64,000 nucleotides of DNA from Phoronis australis (Eukaryota; Phoronida; Phoronidae). The notes beneath the pieces were generated by a model that did no database searches, was not told where the DNA came from, and saw only the letters and a list, made by a program, of their open reading frames with translations. This document shows, in pieces, positions 10,961 through 23,700 of the stretch. The translations under genes were made by a program, and so were the position numbers. The stretch spans positions 219,884-283,883 of the forward strand of contig NMRA01000169.1 in assembly GCA_002633005.1 (NCBI GenBank), read 5' to 3'. The stretch's first letter is position 1, and each line of letters begins with the position of its first letter.

Positions 10961-11331
10961 ATTAAATGTAAAATTGTAACAATCCACTTCATTATCTTCA
11001 TTTTCACAATGCGTGTTTTTTTAATAAGGCCCTTGTGATCAACACCTTCCAATTTTAAGATGACTTCACTCAAATCCATGAAAAGGAGTTTTTTTAATTA
11101 GCAGTAAACAGCAAATCTGTTATAAAACATGAAATTTTAGTCTGAGTGTAAACTGCGGTGAAAACGTATCTTGAGGTTTCTGAGCCAGGTATCTCCTATC
11201 TAAATTCTCTTAAAAATATTGCTAGATGCACAAGACATTTACACCACAATGCAACGTGTCATAATGAATTCTTTCAACACAATCTCCCATAAGAGATAAA
11301 CAGTCATAGGGAGCACTCTAACTCCATGACA

Positions 11332-11730
11332 TCACGTGTCACCTTCAAATGCCACCTCAGACTGCGAGTGAACATAGAAGGGTCCCTCCTTGACATAGGT
11401 CTTTAGCCTCAGAAAATACGGCTGTCCAAAAATCGAGGAACAAGTTGTCGATTCTGTCAACAGTTTCACAATTTCATACTTAAGTTCTTTTCCTTCTTTT
11501 GTACGCTCCGTTGACCTGTTTAGTAGGAATTCGTTAAATCCTGGGTGGTTGTTGAGTTCGGTTTGTCCCCACGGCAACAAGGCAAGTGATTTAATTACTA
11601 GCAAAGCCTGTAGATGGAGCTCCACAAAAGGTTGCTGAATAGTAGACATGAAGTATTCCACAGGGTTTGGTAGCAGTCTTTGGTACCAGTTTTTCGTCAG
11701 TGACAGAAGTTCCTCCGTTTGGTGGCAGAA
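11332..11730 (-). CDS. PSMD5: PSMD5 exon 9 (terminal)
   Basis: Residues 388-519 and stop, after a TTTTTTACAG acceptor. It carries the best conserved C-terminal armadillo helices (WYQRLLPNPVEYFM, PGFNEFLLNRS, YEIVKLL, FLRLKTYVKEGPFYV). The end EGDT resembles the acidic end of the human protein. Confidence 0.96.
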   Translation of the reverse strand, partial: FCHQTEELLSLTKNWYQRLLPNPVEYFMSTIQQPFVELHLQALLVIKSLALLPWGQTELNNHPGFNEFLLNRSTERTKEGKELKYEIVKLLTESTTCSSIFGQPYFLRLKTYVKEGPFYVHSQSEVAFEGDT

Positions 11731-14700
11731 CTGTAAAAAATTAGCTCTTTGATTCAGCCAATAAAATCAGCTAAATAAATGACTAAAAATCTTGCTTCCA
11801 ACACAAGAACTTCTAGATCTAGAGCACTTATTGCTACGAAATTGGTCTTGAATTTTTTCTAAGCCAAATTAGAGGTAATTTCAGGACTTATAGAACTGAC
11901 AGACTAGCCACTGCACGTCATCTATTAGTAATTTATTGTTGTACAGTGAGGTGCAACAGTGACAAACGAAAACTGAAAACCAAGATGACAATCCTAGCAC
12001 ACTTCATTTCTCTTGTCAAATGTTATGAGCCTCTTTCAGTGAGATAAAATTTAGAAAATATTTCAGCGTATTTTTCATTTCACTTTTCTCAAGAATTTAG
12101 TATCTGACCTCGGGATCTGGAATTTCTTCTTGCACTACAAACAACAGTTGCTATTACGGAAAAAATATTCGCAATACAGCAAAGTACAAAATGTCTGAAA
12201 ATGACAGATAATTTGTAAATAATTACTGCTGAACTGGCATGAATCGACAGTTATATTTGCAAAAAATATTCAGAAATACTGCAGCAAAACACTAGAGATG
12301 AAATTTCAGCCTTAGTCTCAAGTCAATTTCATGATATAGACTCCAGAGCTTGTGTCTAATACGTGAACTTGAATTAAAAGCCAGATTTTATATGTTTGAT
12401 AAATCCTAAGTTATGAACTTATGACAAGTGTCCACTATGATCTGGCCTCCGTTTGTTTTGAAAATTGAACCGGTGATGCTTACTTAATATTCAAAAAAGA
12501 ATATCCAACTGAGACAAGCAAAAATGATGTAGAATTTTTTTCTTTTACTTTTCAAACATTGCTTGGAGAATCATGTTTACCTTTGCTTAATGTGTCTTTG
12601 CTCAGTACCTATTCAAAAAACACACAACATTTGCTGAAATTGATACAGGCAAGTGGCTTTTATAGTCGGTGAGTGCAGGCCTCAAAAATAAAAGACTACA
12701 TTTTTGGCTTTATTCTACACTCGGGTGCACTGTCTTACAGAACCATCTCTCTAAGCCCAGTTCACACTTGATGACCCCGCATTAAAGCTACCTTAAGTTT
12801 AACTCAAGTTTGTAGATGAAATCTCAGGGTTATCAAGGATCTTTTCAAAAGGCTCGATCTGATCAAAATACTCATCTTCTGCACTCTGTGTTACTTTGAT
12901 AAAGTCTTTAGCTGCACCAGGAGTAAACCCAAACAACATTGCCTACCTCAATGTAGAACAGGTTTGCGACAGTTGACATTGTCTTTGCTTTGACCTCTGA
13001 TGCATCATGCTTCAGAGAGAGGCCCAAGGCTTCTATACATGCTGGCATGTAGTTGTCTAGGAAAGAAAATTAGAGGAATGCAGAGCGTTGTTATGTGCCC
13101 ACCATGTCTATCGAATGTTCATTTATCATAGATACAAAGGATGATTACAACATCAAACATTTCCATTAAACAGAGCAGTGCTAGCTTAAAATAGCTTCTA
13201 GAGGGTCATGGTCTCTTTGATAGAAATATATTTACGACTGACATTTCATTAAGTTCCATCCGGGATCTCAAATGACAAAGGGGAAACAGAAAAAAATTGC
13301 CACTAGGGTACACAGCAATAATTTGATCCATCAGAAAGTAGTAAAAATACATTTGCCACATTTAACATTAGGGTAAGGAGATACAGCCATGGACGCAAAC
13401 AACAAAACTGCCACTAGGAAAAGCCACTGTAGACGGAACTGTTTGAAAATCGTCATCAACCATACTCTTTCGATCCTTATTAGTGATTTGGCCTATTGAG
13501 GGACCAACAACAGACTCAAAAACAATAAAAAATGATCATTAAGTGGCACAATATATATGTCAAATTCATTCAAAAACATGAAGGTGACATCATCTTTCTA
13601 AAAGATACCTATCTGCCGTAATAGGAACTCTGAAGATAAAGAGGCAAACATAAAAACCGAAAATTGCGGTCCCAACTACGAAAGGAACATATCTGCAAAA
13701 TGTTCCAAACATACATCAAGGGATTATGGAGATAAAGCAGCGGGTGCCAGACGGACGCTGGACAGAGATGACTGCATAATGCACTCACATATCAATACCA
13801 TGGCGCATAAAAATACACAACCTCTCAACGGAAGTAACTGCAATAAAATAGCATACCATTCACATTTGGTATTATTTAATTCAAACAATCACATTGGTAT
13901 TGAAACAAAAATAACATAAAAACTTAAAGCACCATGTAACGTCATCTTTGAAAATCAGGGTCGAGTCCTTTGTTTTGGTTTCTTAAAGCCTATCTTCAAC
14001 GGTAACACATTTAATTTTGGTTCCTACAGTAAGTTGGGAGCATCACTCTGAGCCCACTAGTGTCATAAATTGCCAAATGTAACGAACTATTAGGCGTATT
14101 GGCTTGCTTTTGTCTACGTCACCGCCAGAACCATCTTTTAATTCAAACAGCTGCGAATAACACCCGCATGCATTGGTGTTCTATTAAGACCCCTATTCAA
14201 TACATTTTGTTGTTTGTGCTGGGATCTCGCGGTGACGCAACATGGCATGAAAAGGCAGCTTCACTTATGATTTGCCTGATTGAACTCGCATTTTCTTATA
14301 CTATTAAGGCTTAGTCTGTCTAAAGTAACAAAATTCCATTGAAGTTAGGCTTTAATACTGCGCACTAGCATTCCTAACACCATGGACTGAGCATGATTTC
14401 TTCTCATGAAAGCCTCGTTTTACAGGACTCTTTACAGTCTAACTTAGCAACAGTGTTTCACATTGACGTAATGAAATCTACAATCATGGAAAAAAAAGCA
14501 TAGCACAAAAACCACTTATTAGTAAAATTTACAAACCATGTTTATGTAATGCCTGCTTTCCCTCGCACGATTTTCCTACAAAGCCAATGGTCTCTATGGC
14601 AACACTTTTGAGGGACAAATCTTCACTGGAAACCTCGTTGAAAACGGTGCGCAAGAACAGAGGATAGTTATCACAAACTTGAGTGGGTTGTATTTGCGTT

Positions 14701-17700
14701 GCAGCACCAAAAAACTTGATGAGCCCTGGAACATGAAAAAGTCAATTGTCACAAAAGCTGAACCACTCTGTATGTCAATTTCTGGACAGTGATGCCTTTT
14801 TACTTATTGCCTGTACACAATTTGTTCATAAAATAAATAATCAAAAAATCATAAAGTCTACGAGTTACTTCCCCAGACAAACAGTACACAACACCTGAAG
14901 ATGAGAAAGCGAGGATCGGGTGCAGAGAAGCATTGATAGTTAGAGATGAGAAGATCATACAGTCAGTACTCTCCGATTTAGCACATAATATGGCGGACAC
15001 AATAATCTTATAATTGTCATATTTCTCAAACAAGAGCAATGCAGAGCAATGATAAGAGCCCACTGCATGGATCGCATATAGCGCAGATACAAGGGATGGT
15101 TATTGGTCTCACTAAATTGAGCAATGCTAAGCTTACAATAGCATCTAGGGGGTGCATAGCAAGTCAGCAATGCTCCCTCAATTGGAACACACTTGACAAG
15201 ACCGTGGAAAAATTAAAACTGGCCCTGGGAGCACAGTGGTAATCAGATACCTCCAAACATCGTCATCTGTTGTCAATGATAGATTGCACTTGCCAAATTT
15301 CACAAAGATCCAGCAGCAAAAAACAACTGCAAATGCTACAGGGCGCCCTTGCAGATAAACTGCCCAAAAATAACAAACATTACTTTCCCCACTAGGAACA
15401 CATTTTCATTACGATTCTTAGAGTGTTTTGTCCAGTAGAGAGATGGGCGCCAAAAACAGACTAATATATAATAAAAAATGGCCACTACGAGGCATACACT
15501 ACACGNTGGAAACCTCCTTGAAAACAGTGCGCAAGAACAGAGGATAGTTATCACAAACTTGAGTGGGTTGTATTTGCGTTGCAGCACCAAAAAACTTGAT
15601 GAGCCCTGGAACATGAAAAAGTTAATTGTCACAAAAGCTGAACCACTCTGTATGTCAATTTCTGGACAGTGATGCCTTTTTACTTATTGCCTGTACACAA
15701 TTTGTTCATAAAATAAATAATCAAAAAATTATAATGTCTACGAGTATGTGTTGTCGATCGTATTTACTTCCCCAGACAAACAGTGCACAACACCTGAAGA
15801 TGAGAGAGCGAGGATCGGGTGCAGAGAAGCATTGATAGAGATGAGAAGATCATACAGTCAATACTCTCCAATTTAGCACATAATATGGCGGACACAATAA
15901 TCTTATAATTGTCATATTTCTCAAACAAGAGCAATGCAGAGCAATGATAAGAGCCCACTGCATGGATCGCATATAGCGCAGATACAAGGGATGGTTATTG
16001 GTCTCACTAAATTGAGCAATGCTAAACTTATAGCATCTAGGGGGTGCATAGCAAGTCAGCAAAGCTCCCTCCATTGGAACACACTTGACAAGACCGTGGA
16101 AAAATTAAAACTGACCCTGGGAGCACAGTGGTAATCAGATACCTCCAAACATCGTCATCTGTTGTCAATCATAGATTGCACTTGCCAAATTCCACAAAGA
16201 TCCAGCAGCAAAAAACAACACTGCAAATGCTACAGGGCGCAATTGCAGATAAACTGCCCAAAATCACAAACATTACTTTCCCCACTAGGAACACATTTTC
16301 ATTACGATTCTTAGAGTGTTTTGTCCAGTAGAGAGATGGGCGCCAAAAACAGACTAATATATAATAAAAAATGGCCACTACGAGGCATATACTACACGTC
16401 GAATCCATGTGAAAACGAAAAGGTGTCATCGCCTCATTAACAGAAACCTATTTGACAAACTACATAAAAATCCACAAAATGAAGCTCTAAAAACAGAGGA
16501 AAACAGAAAAAAACATATTTGCCAAAAGGGGGCACAGCAGGAGTCGAACACGGTCAAACATGGTTATTTGTTGTTATCCTCATATAAATACACTTGCCAA
16601 GTTTAGCAATATTGCAGAGTGTTTATGAGATACAGCCACAGACACTACAAAAATAGAACTGTCACTAGGAGGCGCCAGAGTAGTCGGCACTGGCAAAAGT
16701 TTTCATCACATGTCCTCTTCCCAGTAAGATTTATGTCAATTTTCATGATTATCCTAAGAGTGGTTTGCTGACAGAGGGGCGAACGCCAAAAAAAAAACAG
16801 GCTAAAAAATAAGAAAATCAGCCACTAGGTGGTGTGTACGTACTATAATGTCAAATCCATGGAAAGATGTTATCATCTCTTCAATAAAAATTTATGTACC
16901 AAATTTTATAAAAATCTGTCCAGGAATTCCAAACATACAGACCAAACAGTAAAAATAAAATTGTCACTAGAGGGCACAGCAGTTGTTTGATCCATCCAAA
17001 AGCTTTTGTCACTTGTTGTCGCCTTCACATGAATACACTAGCCAAATTTAACAAAGATCCCACCGAGGGTTTAGGAGACACAGCTGTGGACGCAAAAACA
17101 AAACTGCCACTAGGCAGAGCCACTGTAGTCGGAGCATTCCTAAAATCATCATCAGTTGTCCTCTTCCCCAAGGAACATATTTGTCAATTTTCATAATCAA
17201 TCTAAGTTTGGCCTGTATAGAGGCAGATGAAAAAACAAACTAAAAAACAGTAAAAATGGCCACTAGGTGGTGCAAAACACATTGAATTCGTTTGAAAATG
17301 TGAAGGTGACGTCATATTCCTAATAGATATCTATATAATGTCAAATTTCATGAAAATCAGGAAAACTGAAGACACAAAGGCAAAGTTAAACATTAAAACG
17401 CGGAGCATTGAAATGCATCCACAACTACGCCAAAAACGGTTGTTGCTTCTAGGGATGTTTATTTGTATCACAAAAATCACAATTAGATGACACAGAATAC
17501 ATCCAGAAAAGGAATGTATGTATTATGCAAAATTTCATGAACATACATCACAAGATTTTGGAGATAGAACAGTGGACGCCGGACAGACAGAAATCACGGA
17601 ATAAAAATTGCCACTAGGGGGCACACTGGTAGTCGGATCCGTCCAAGAATTTACTCATGAAATACCATCCTTGAAAGGAAAATACATGCAAACTTTCATC

Positions 17701-20700
17701 AACATACGTCATGGCTTTTAGAGATACAGAGGCAGATGCCGGATGATCGCTGAACGGATGCCGGACGGACGCCGGACGGACAGAGATGACAGCATAATGG
17801 GCCTACGGTATGTGAGTGCATAATAAAATAGCAAGGTTTCCACTGAACAGATATATCATAAAACCATAGATGATAGACAACAGATTTGTAACTCCAACAT
17901 TTACTTCCGTGCTAGCCAAGAGGCACTGCCACTCTCCTAAAATTTCTGGTGCAGTTTCCAGTTAATGTATTTTGACGAGAAATATTTGCATCTACTTTAC
18001 TGTTCAGTACAATGAAAAAAATATTAATTTCAGCATTGAAACGCTGTTCAAACTCTTCAATAGTAGAAGTGTTGGTATCATTAGTACTTTTGCCAATGTA
18101 CTGGTAATTAATTACAAAATTCAAACTTCAGTGCCGACTGATTAGGTCGTCTGCTTGCCCAATAGCAGCATAGTTATCGGACAGTTTGTGATTTATGGTT
18201 CACATAGGCCTATTGAGAAAACTACGAAAGCATGTTTGTGCAAACTCAAAGGAGTACCTGTGAATGCAAAAGATACTTACATAACGTTTTTGGTTTAGAA
18301 AAAATTTAATGTTGTTCGAATTAAAAAATGTGCCTCTGCAACGATTTGACTAGTTTAACCTTTGCATGTTTATAATTCAACATTCTCAAGTGAGCAGTTC
18401 TTCTGGGAAGTGTTGAGTGGCCCTTAATAGAGCAGTTGGTTGTACTGTGCATGAGCCTTAGTTAAAGCGTGAAATAGTTCTAAAAGAACCGTTGAATAAT
18501 TCAACATAAATCACACTATATACCGTGCTCACTCAACTACTGAAGGTCCTCTTCATTCAAGTTCTCATTAAGGAAGGTTGGATGACAATATCAATGACAG
18601 TTGTAATACCTTTTATAAAAAATTAATGTTACCGTTCTTCAACGTTATCACGAAACCTGCCTCTTTCAGTTCTTGTTCCTGGATTCAGAAGTAACCCTGA
18701 ACCATAGGAAAAAAGACATACAACAAAAACGAATCAAATTTCGAAAATCATCGCCTTCGTACGATTCCGTGTTGCTGTCGCCAGACTGATGTTCCTCTCC
18801 AACATCAATGTCGAAAATCGACGTTATAAGTGATGGAAACTTGTATCCTTTGTCTCTAACTGTACTGATTTTGTCTAATGTTGATAGAGTATAACTTTTG
18901 GTTTTTACAATGCATTAATTGTGTTGCATGCATTCATATTAAATGGCTTCATTCATTGAGTTGAACAGAAAATAAATTAAATGTAACACAATAAAGTTTT
19001 GAAAATACATAGAGCAGTACCAGGACTCCCTAAGAATCGAGCTGTTTTCAAAAACTTTGCGCCATTGGTAATCTTATTGCTTCATGCATTTATGGCGAGA
19101 AAATAATAGACCAAGTATCATGCACGTGTACACTGTAGCAACATTTTGTATCTTATTCTTATTTGGCCAATCTGTTGATACAGTGAATTTCCTTATTTAT
19201 GCCCATTCTGATTTGACCGCAACTTGAGTTTGTTGGGTTCTATCATATATTGGGTAGGCACTGGTGCTTACTCAAATGGGCTTCATTTTACAAACTAGTT
19301 CAAATTGAGTAAGTGAAGTAAATAAACGAAGTGGGTGATTATCATCACCGGAATTTCATCATTAGTATCTTTTGCCAGGTGCTCAACTTTTCTGAGACTT
19401 GGGATCGTCAGATTTGTAAGGTAGAAGTGTTTCACTGGATGTCCAGGTCTGTGGCATTATACTTATACCGGATCAAAATTAAAAAAACGAGATTTTTGTT
19501 TAGATCAGTAGCTGCATGATACACGTTTTACCAGACGTGCGCAGGCAGCGCATGTGGGCCCATTGCACTGATCACTTGGAACCATTTTTATGGTTGTTAA
19601 ACCAAGCTGAGGAGCTTGAAACCTGATTCACAACAAATTTTGGCAGTGGGATTTTCCGAAAAATGCAATTAGTTAACAACAAAGATTGATAGCAATGGAC
19701 TGCAGTTTTGTAGAAGCTCTGTCATAGATTACAGATGCATTACAGAGTGTAAATTTGTTGAATTCTAGCTTTACGATTTCACCTGTTTCGGAGACCAGGT
19801 TTCAACCACTTTTGGGCTATACTAAGCGCCCCTCCCCCCTTCCTGAAGCGACCCTGGCCGCTTGTTAGGGCGAATACGGTAATATTTCCGAAGGGCAATA
19901 CTTAGTATCCTTTATGCATGAGACCCTTTTGTTACATTAGGAGTGGGATTGGTTCATCATGTACCCTACAGGTGGCATAGGACTTTACAAAACTGGTTGA
20001 AGAATTTTGTTTTCGTCATAAACGTTCGTTTGAAAGGCTTAAGTTGGAAACGTTAGGACTTAAGGCGAAAATTTAAAAACCATTTGCGCGCTTACAAAAA
20101 TTTAACATTGAAGAATAAAAACAACCTTCTCATCCCTCTGGTGTTCCTGTTCCATGTTTTCAAAGAAGTTGGTTGCATTTTCATAGATTGCAATTGAGAG
20201 ATTTTGTGCGGCATATATTCGACATGAAATGATTGTGTAACCTGCTGTTGAATTGCGAGATAGATTTTGACTGGTCCAGGTGGTTATTTCTGAAGTATTA
20301 ATGTAATCCTTATTTATGTTAAAGGTTTTACCAGCGTTCTATTTATTTGTACACGAATGTGAATTTGTTGAAATCGCTGAGATCCAAATCCTGGCCAAAT
20401 GTGCGCATTCTGCTGAGACCAACCATCTGATCAGGGCCAGCGAAGAGTAATTTGGTTAATTCGCTCACTAGACTATGGCTCCTCGTAAGGACAGGAGTTC
20501 ATGAGTCACTACCTTTGGAAGAAATTTCACGGACAATTTTCGCCAAAAAGTTTACCAGATAGTTTTCATCAAAATGGAGAAAACAAAAATCTATTTGTGA
20601 AGACAGGATTACGTAGTAGGCCTACCAGAGCTTCTTAAAAAACATTCATCTCCGAATGGCTTTGAACAAATGTATAAAGTCTTATTGCTGAAACAACTGC

Positions 20701-23700
20701 CATTCACGTTGACACAAGAAGTAAGCTTTTCTTCCCACAGCCAATTATGGGGTTTTCAGATGGTATGGAAGCTAATTCCTTTGCATTTCGCGTGTGTAAC
20801 CAAACAACCGGCCACACAGCAGCCGACCATGTTAGCAGATGACGTACTTGCCGGAAATTGCACCAGAAAATTTAGCCAGGTGTCGCCAGTGAATAATGAC
20901 GTAAGAGCTTGCGCGTAAGCTCACAGATTTCGTCAATTGAAAGTATACGGAGTTGGCGGTCCATGCTCTATAGTCTATGATAAAACCAAGTGATAAAATT
21001 CTGAGCATTTCACTGCAAAATGCAATCAACCTTTAAAAAGGGAAAGGAAAATTCTGATGACAATTATTTTTGTGCTAAATTGAAAACAGATTACCAAAGT
21101 TGGGAAGGGGAATGAGAGCCAGTCATAGTGAGGTGGACGCACGTTTTAGAAGGGAAAAAAGGGATGGAATAAGGAAAGGTAGAGAAGGTGAAGAACACGA
21201 CTAGCAATCCAAAGTTTGCAGCTTCATATTGAACTGTTTGAACCTCAATTGAGATTTGTTTCCCTATAGCTCCGTAACAAGCATTGGGCAGATGTGAATA
21301 TTGAGTTTGTGTGTAGAACAGAGTGAATGCCAATACACACAGCCAGCATCTGTAGTCAATAGTCACATCTAAAAATACACCAGCACCACCCTGATTCTGT
21401 GGTATTTACCTAAAATCCTGCGCACAAACCACAATGCTGCACATAACCAATTCAGTTAAATGAATTAGACTTCTTTAGTGAGAAGTATATGGTTTACTTG
21501 TCTCAGAAGTGTGAGAGTGACCTAATCTTTCAAAAACTAGGTCAATATTATCATGCACTTTTCTACCTCCGTAAAAGAGGAGAGTTGAATTCAAGAATTG
21601 AATGTTGCGATTAAATGGTTGTGAAATCTGATCATAAGGGTGGAGCGAATTACAGAGAGCAGATTGAATATTTCAAACTTTGTCAAAATCACAATCAAGT
21701 GAGATGAAAGAAAACAATAACGCCACCTGGTAACAGAAATCCCATCATCGGGTTCGAGCTAACAGATGTCAGCATTTCTTGCAGCTTTTGGAGAACATCT
21801 TGTTGGTTCAGGAACTCAAATCCATGGTCGCACAAAGCCAGTTCCTATGAAATACGACCAAAATACACATTTCAGCATTTCCTGCTAAGTCAAGAAATCA
21901 TTTCAATATCAATACAATTAATTTTATTCTTTCTTGGAGAAAGATAATCATCAGTAAGTTTGTAGATAATTGATTAATCATCTCACAAATGTCCTGCCAA
22001 AAACAATGCATACAAATGACCAATAAATAAGAAGTATTGCATAACACAAGAAGATTAAAATGCAGTCCTCATACTTTGACAACCGGTTCAGATTACATTG
22101 TATGTCTTCAGGTGGCAATAACGAGTTTAAAAGTTTGTTAAGCACATGTGGCGATTTTGTGAGCAGCTAATGTAAACTTAGTAACACTAGGTGATCCGTT
22201 AAGTTTACAGTTGTACACAACAGTTTCACCTTGATCAGTTCCAAAGCATTCAGCTGCACAAGTAGGTCATCTTTGTACACTTCGTTGACAAGTTGTTGCA
22301 ACATTCCACACTCGACAAAGTGGTGGAGAGCATGAGAAGATATCTTGCACATTTCAATCACAACCTGAGAAACAGATGATGGAACTAGACAAAATCAACT
22401 TTCAAGGTTATGTAGGACCTCAGTGACAGGTCTGCACAATAGTAAAATATGTACAAACTATAATAAATAGATTTCAACTCGGCAAAAGTTATATTCGATG
22501 AAAGTAGAAAGCTTGTAGAATTTGATTTTTGACTTAAATTTGTTTTGCAATCAGCTATCAATATTGATACCAGTTATTCAGTGAAAGAAAATGGTTCGCA
22601 AAATTTGGGTTTCCTGTATGTCAGTGAAAAGTCCTACAATGAATGGAGCTACAGCAACAACTTTTCTAAAGAAAGTAGTTCCACAAATAAAGTAGTTCCT
22701 CAAACTGCCATATTGTAAGCTGGGCTGAAATTAAGGTCATTGATATGCCTTGTTCACAAATGTTCTTAGAATGATGTAAATTACTGCCCCAGCTCATCAA
22801 AACAATAAAATAAAGGACATATTCAGTAAATAATCAAAAATAGCATTTGCTCAAATGGGAACAATAAGCTTCCCTCGGACCCTGTTCATAATGATCCCCT
22901 ACGGTTATGCAAATAGACAAAACAACATCCAGTATTTCAAAGGATTCAGGTGAGCTGATGTCTGTAGAACTGCATCACAAGTGCACTGGCGACATAGTTT
23001 GGGGAGGGGGGAAGGTTCAGTATACAACTACAAGACCAGAGAATGGACTCAAGTTTAATGGTATGTCACAATTTGTCACATCTCAAAATTCATTGAAATG
23101 TCAAAGGAAATGCTATTGCTTTATTGGAACTTTTTACATGCGTATAATTCACATCAATTTTGCTTTTATAACATAAGCAAGACAATATTTGAAAAAGGAA
23201 CCACCTCATGAAGCTGCATAAACAACTGTTCAAGCAAGCACGTTGTCACAGAATATCACCATATCACAGGGAATCCATTCTCAGGAAAGGCAATCAAAGA
23301 AAATTTGCCAAGCGCAATTACTTTCATGAACGAAACAGAATAGTATGCACCATATTCATTGAGTGAGTGCATGTCATGTACACCCAGGAATCTTACCTCA
23401 TACACTCTGTAGCGGACAATATCGCTGTGGAGCATCACCTGTTTTAGTTCCCCCAAGAGGTCGCTGCTGGCAAAGAATGCTTCTAGGCTCTCCTGTTGGT
23501 TACCTATTTGGAAATGAGATAAACATTGATGAGATAAATGGCAAATGAGTCCACAGTAGTCTTTCAATAAAAGATTGAACAAAAAAGGGAACGTCACATG
23601 AAATGTCACATGAACACTCAGTCACATGTTAGCAAATGTGTGGGACTGATGACAGGACAAAGAAGTGAAAGAGGGGGACGAGATGTGGAATGCAAGACGG

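Larger units (their letters stand above)
10528..11331. other. Convergent 3' region between the ankyrin gene and PSMD5
   Basis: About 800 bases separate the two stop codons. It should hold both 3' UTRs. There is an AATAAA for the plus-strand gene, and weaker ATTAAA-type signals on the minus strand near 11019 and 11093. A short 19-base tandem repeat lies at 10916-10960. Confidence 0.6.
15200..17830 (+). repeat. Family D repeat array with recurring CACTAGGxGGC motif
   Basis: Degenerate units of roughly 150 bases recur. Each has a CACTAGG core followed by a GTAGTCGGATCC-like block, ATTTGCCAAATTT-like and GATACAGCCGTGGACGC-like blocks. Best cores are at 16662, 16822, 16964, 17107, 17260 and 17611. 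The array ends in a GC-richer tail, GGACGCCGGACGGACAGAGATGAC. The same tail appears inverted at 31816-31900 and 63823-64000, marking a dispersed family with internal tandem structure. Confidence 0.75.
14726..21726 (-). other. PSMD5 intron 6 (7 kb, inflated by repeats and the duplicate)
   Basis: Minus-strand donor GTGGCG at 21726, acceptor TTCCAG at 14726. It contains the probable allelic overlap, the family D array (15200-17830), and about 3.9 kb of AT-rich sequence (17830-21726) in which I see no exon or clear element. The true length is probably ~880 bases shorter. Confidence 0.75.

Noticed and set aside
15336-15632. 98-codon minus-strand frame containing an X
   Set aside because: It reads the partial exon 7 copy in the wrong frame across the N; an artefact of the contig join.
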